In this document: positions 7,537 to 8,712 of the stretch, in pieces
Layout: each line of letters starts with the position of its first letter
How positions within the stretch are numbered: the first letter of the stretch is position 1
Assembly (NCBI GenBank): GCA_905235955.1
Contig: CAJONN010000072.1
Location: 1 to 8,712 of the forward strand
Source of the DNA: an uncultured Marinilabiliaceae bacterium
GTDB taxonomy: Bacteria > Bacteroidota > Bacteroidia > Bacteroidales > Marinilabiliaceae
Direction of reading: 5' to 3'
Length of the DNA: 8,712 bases
Notes under the pieces: model-generated
Database searches by the model: none
Told to the model about the DNA's origin: nothing
Seen by the model: the letters and a program-made list of their open reading frames with translations, nothing else
Position numbers and translations under genes: made by a program

Positions 7537-8088
7537 TTATTTGTTCATTTGCATTTGTTCAGCCACAATATTTGCCGTATTGCGGTCGGTGAGTTGTGCA
7601 ACTATCTCTATGCCAAATTTCAGAGCCGCTCCGGCACCAATAGCAGTAGTGATATTTCCATCAGTAACTACTGCTTCAGCACAATGTTGCGCACCTTTCA
7701 GATACTCTTCAAAACCCGGGAAACATGTAGCTTTTTTGCCATCGAGCAACCCCAAATTGCCTAAAATCATAGGTGCAGCACATATAGCCGCTATATGTTT
7801 ATTGTTTTTGAATGCTGACAACACTTCAACTTTAACAACATCGTTGGCATTCAGATTTTTCGTACCCGGCATACCACCTGGCAAAAGAATAAGGTCGTAA
7901 GGGGGGATTGGGTCGGCTATTGTTTGGTCTGCACTAACAACAATACCATGCGAACTCGTAACAATACGAGTTGCATTAATGCTAATAAGTATAACCGAAA
8001 TGCCACAACGGCGCATTATGTCAACGGGCGCTAAAGCTTCAGTCTCTTCAAAGCCATCGCCCAAAAATACTATAGCTCTTTTGCTCAT
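7537..8088 (-). CDS. DJ-1/PfpI family protein
   Basis: This 183-residue cytoplasmic protein belongs to the DJ-1/YajL/ThiJ branch of the class I glutamine amidotransferase-like fold; members have been given glyoxalase III, deglycase or chaperone roles, and the exact substrate is not settled. It starts MSKRAIVFLGDGFEETEALA, then PVDIMRRCGI, as in human DJ-1. Glu17 corresponds to DJ-1 Glu18. LLPGGMPG (68-75) precedes the nucleophile elbow AAICAAP, with the reactive Cys103. GKKATCFPGFE (117-127) and GAGAALKFG (151-159) complete the family pattern. The length is normal. An in-frame ATG at 8139 would add 17 residues, but it lies inside the promoter's -7 box, so the ATG at 8088 is preferred. It leads a two-gene unit with the lipoprotein downstream. 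Confidence 0.92.
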   Translation of the reverse strand: MSKRAIVFLGDGFEETEALAPVDIMRRCGISVILISINATRIVTSSHGIVVSADQTIADPIPPYDLILLPGGMPGTKNLNANDVVKVEVLSAFKNNKHIAAICAAPMILGNLGLLDGKKATCFPGFEEYLKGAQHCAEAVVTDGNITTAIGAGAALKFGIEIVAQLTDRNTANIVAEQMQMNK

Positions 8089-8136
8089 TTTGTATGCCGA
8101 ACAATTATATGTGTTTATGGGTTTTAAAGTCGGGCA

Positions 8137-8144
8137 CAAAGTTA
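8137..8144 (-). promoter_or_regulatory. -7 box of the DJ-1 family gene
   Basis: Read on the minus strand this is TAACTTTG, an exact TAnnTTTG match, in the context TTAACTTTGTGCCCG typical of Bacteroidales promoters. Transcription would begin near 8130, leaving a leader of about 40 bases before the ATG at 8088. No clear -33 TTTG is seen 19-21 bases upstream. Confidence 0.6.
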
Positions 8145-8229
8145 ATTCTTTTTAGTTAAAATACATTAATTATATAGTGAATATTTATGAGTACAACAAC
8201 AAAAAATTACGCATCTCTTTCTCTGACTC

Positions 8230-8273
8230 TTTCGTTTGACTTTCTTTGGGACGTTGATAAAGAAAGAGCGAAA
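8230..8273. repeat. Second imperfect palindromic intergenic repeat
   Basis: CTTTCTTT (8240-8247) pairs with AAAGAAAG (8259-8266) around the 11-base loop GGGACGTTGAT. An outer pair, TTTCG (8230-8234) with CGAAA (8269-8273), extends it. It resembles the palindrome at 22-98 in theme (T/C-rich arm, A/G-rich arm, GTTGA in the loop region) but not base for base. A 71-codon frame at 8187-8402 crosses it; its translation looks repeat-derived and is not called as a gene. Confidence 0.45.
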
Positions 8274-8406
8274 AAACAATCGAGTCTACTTTACTCAACT
8301 TTTGCAAGTAAAAATCTAACGTATGCCGAATACCCCACCTCAACAATCTGTCAGTGTTTTCCGCGTCATCAGTGCGAGAAAAATAATGCTAACATTTTTT
8401 AACCAT

Positions 8407-8438
8407 TTATAAACATCGCTAAATCAGCATGTTTATAA
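8407..8438. repeat. Perfect 10-bp inverted repeat upstream of tandem promoters
   Basis: TTATAAACAT (8407-8416) and ATGTTTATAA (8429-8438) are exact reverse complements 12 bases apart. GCT (8418-8420) and AGC (8426-8428) can add three pairs after one bulged C. The arms are about two helical turns apart centre to centre, as for a dimeric DNA-binding protein. No T run follows in either direction, so it is not a standard terminator. Confidence 0.55.
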
Positions 8439-8477
8439 CAATGTACGATAAAAACAGTAAAAAACCTCTTACGATAT

Positions 8478-8508
8478 TTTGCAGATTAATGCGAGGCTAC
8501 TAATTTTG
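8478..8508 (+). promoter_or_regulatory. Upstream stable-RNA promoter P1
   Basis: TTTG (8478-8481), 19 bases, then TAATTTTG (8501-8508): a full match to the Bacteroides -33/-7 consensus. The start region reads GCACTCGCTTTCTCAAAGG, closely like that after P2. A-tracts AAAAA (8450-8454) and AAAAAA (8459-8464) lie upstream, about one helical turn apart. A small hairpin, AGATG/CATCT (8527-8539), lies in the early leader. Confidence 0.65.
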
Positions 8509-8592
8509 CACTCGCTTTCTCAAAGGAGATGCGGCATCTGAGATGTAACAACAAACAATCAGAGTCTTGGATTGAAAAAACTTGAAAAAAGT

Positions 8593-8624
8593 TTTGGTCA
8601 GTTCGAAAAAACATTTTACCTTTG
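8593..8624 (+). promoter_or_regulatory. Downstream stable-RNA promoter P2
   Basis: TTTG (8593-8596), 20 bases, then TACCTTTG (8617-8624): a full consensus match, with a start expected near 8631. A6 tracts at 8575-8580, 8585-8590 and 8606-8611 are spaced 10 and 21 bases apart, close to helical phasing, which suggests curved DNA or an UP-like element. The hairpin-capable AAAACTT/AAGTTTT (8577-8595) overlaps the -33 box. Confidence 0.7.
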
Positions 8625-8628
8625 CAGT

Positions 8629-8712
8629 CGCTATTTTGAAAGAAACGACGAGACACAAACAAATAGCGTCAGAAACAGATAAGAAAAGTTCTTTGAAAAT
8701 ATTGATATAGTG
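8629..8712 (+). other. Start of rRNA operon leader
   Basis: Downstream of P2 the transcript has an 8-bp inverted repeat, CGCTATTT (8629-8636) with AAATAGCG (8661-8668), then GTTCTTTGAAAATATTG (8688-8704). From recall, a GTTCTTTGA..ATATTG element is typical of the region ahead of 16S rRNA in Bacteroidota and probably belongs to the antitermination or processing leader. No mature RNA is in the window; the 16S gene would lie to the right. A tRNA-first operon is possible but less likely. Confidence 0.6.

Noticed and set aside
8187..8402. 71-codon plus-strand frame in the final intergenic region
   Set aside because: It spans the second palindrome, has low-complexity composition and resembles no protein family.
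1..8712. CRISPR array, insertion sequence, tRNA or phage genes
   Set aside because: No regularly spaced direct repeats, transposase or integrase motifs or cloverleaf structures were seen on either strand.

Overview
The window reads as chromosomal DNA of a Bacteroidota member, most likely order Bacteroidales. The -7 boxes fit the Bacteroides-type consensus TAnnTTTG, the genes have no clear Shine-Dalgarno sequences, and the gene run sigma-54 activator - lptE - TPR-like protein - secG is, from recall, a familiar Bacteroidales arrangement. The family or genus cannot be fixed from this sequence alone.

Positions 1-318 are intergenic and hold a palindromic repeat (22-98) and a promoter (264-296). 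Positions 319-3299 form a four-gene plus-strand operon: a sigma-54-dependent activator, the LPS-transport lipoprotein LptE, a TPR-like protein and the translocon subunit SecG. The genes overlap or lie within about 22 bases of one another, and the operon ends at a strong intrinsic terminator (3323-3366). The shared theme is envelope biogenesis: LPS delivery to the outer membrane and protein export.

Positions 3439-6629 form a second plus-strand operon: a DUF4197 lipoprotein, a predicted outer-membrane beta-barrel protein of unknown function and a TviB/WbpO-type nucleotide-sugar dehydrogenase. It suggests surface polysaccharide or envelope work, but no glycosyltransferase or other sugar gene is nearby. 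It converges on a minus-strand unit (8088 down to 6816) with a DJ-1/PfpI family protein and a lipoprotein. Between the two, 6624-6740 carries what looks like the orphaned C-terminal end of a lost minus-strand gene.

From 8140 to the end there is no protein gene. This part holds a second palindromic repeat, a perfect 10-bp inverted repeat, two tandem Bacteroides-type promoters with related start regions and A-tracts in near helical phase, and a leader ending in GTTCTTTGAAAATATTG. It looks like the control region of a stable-RNA operon, probably 16S-23S-5S rRNA, whose genes lie just beyond the window. No complete new defence, mobile or biosynthetic system is visible. The points most worth a second look are the gene remnant, the tandem promoter region and the sensor-less sigma-54 activator tied to lptE and secG.
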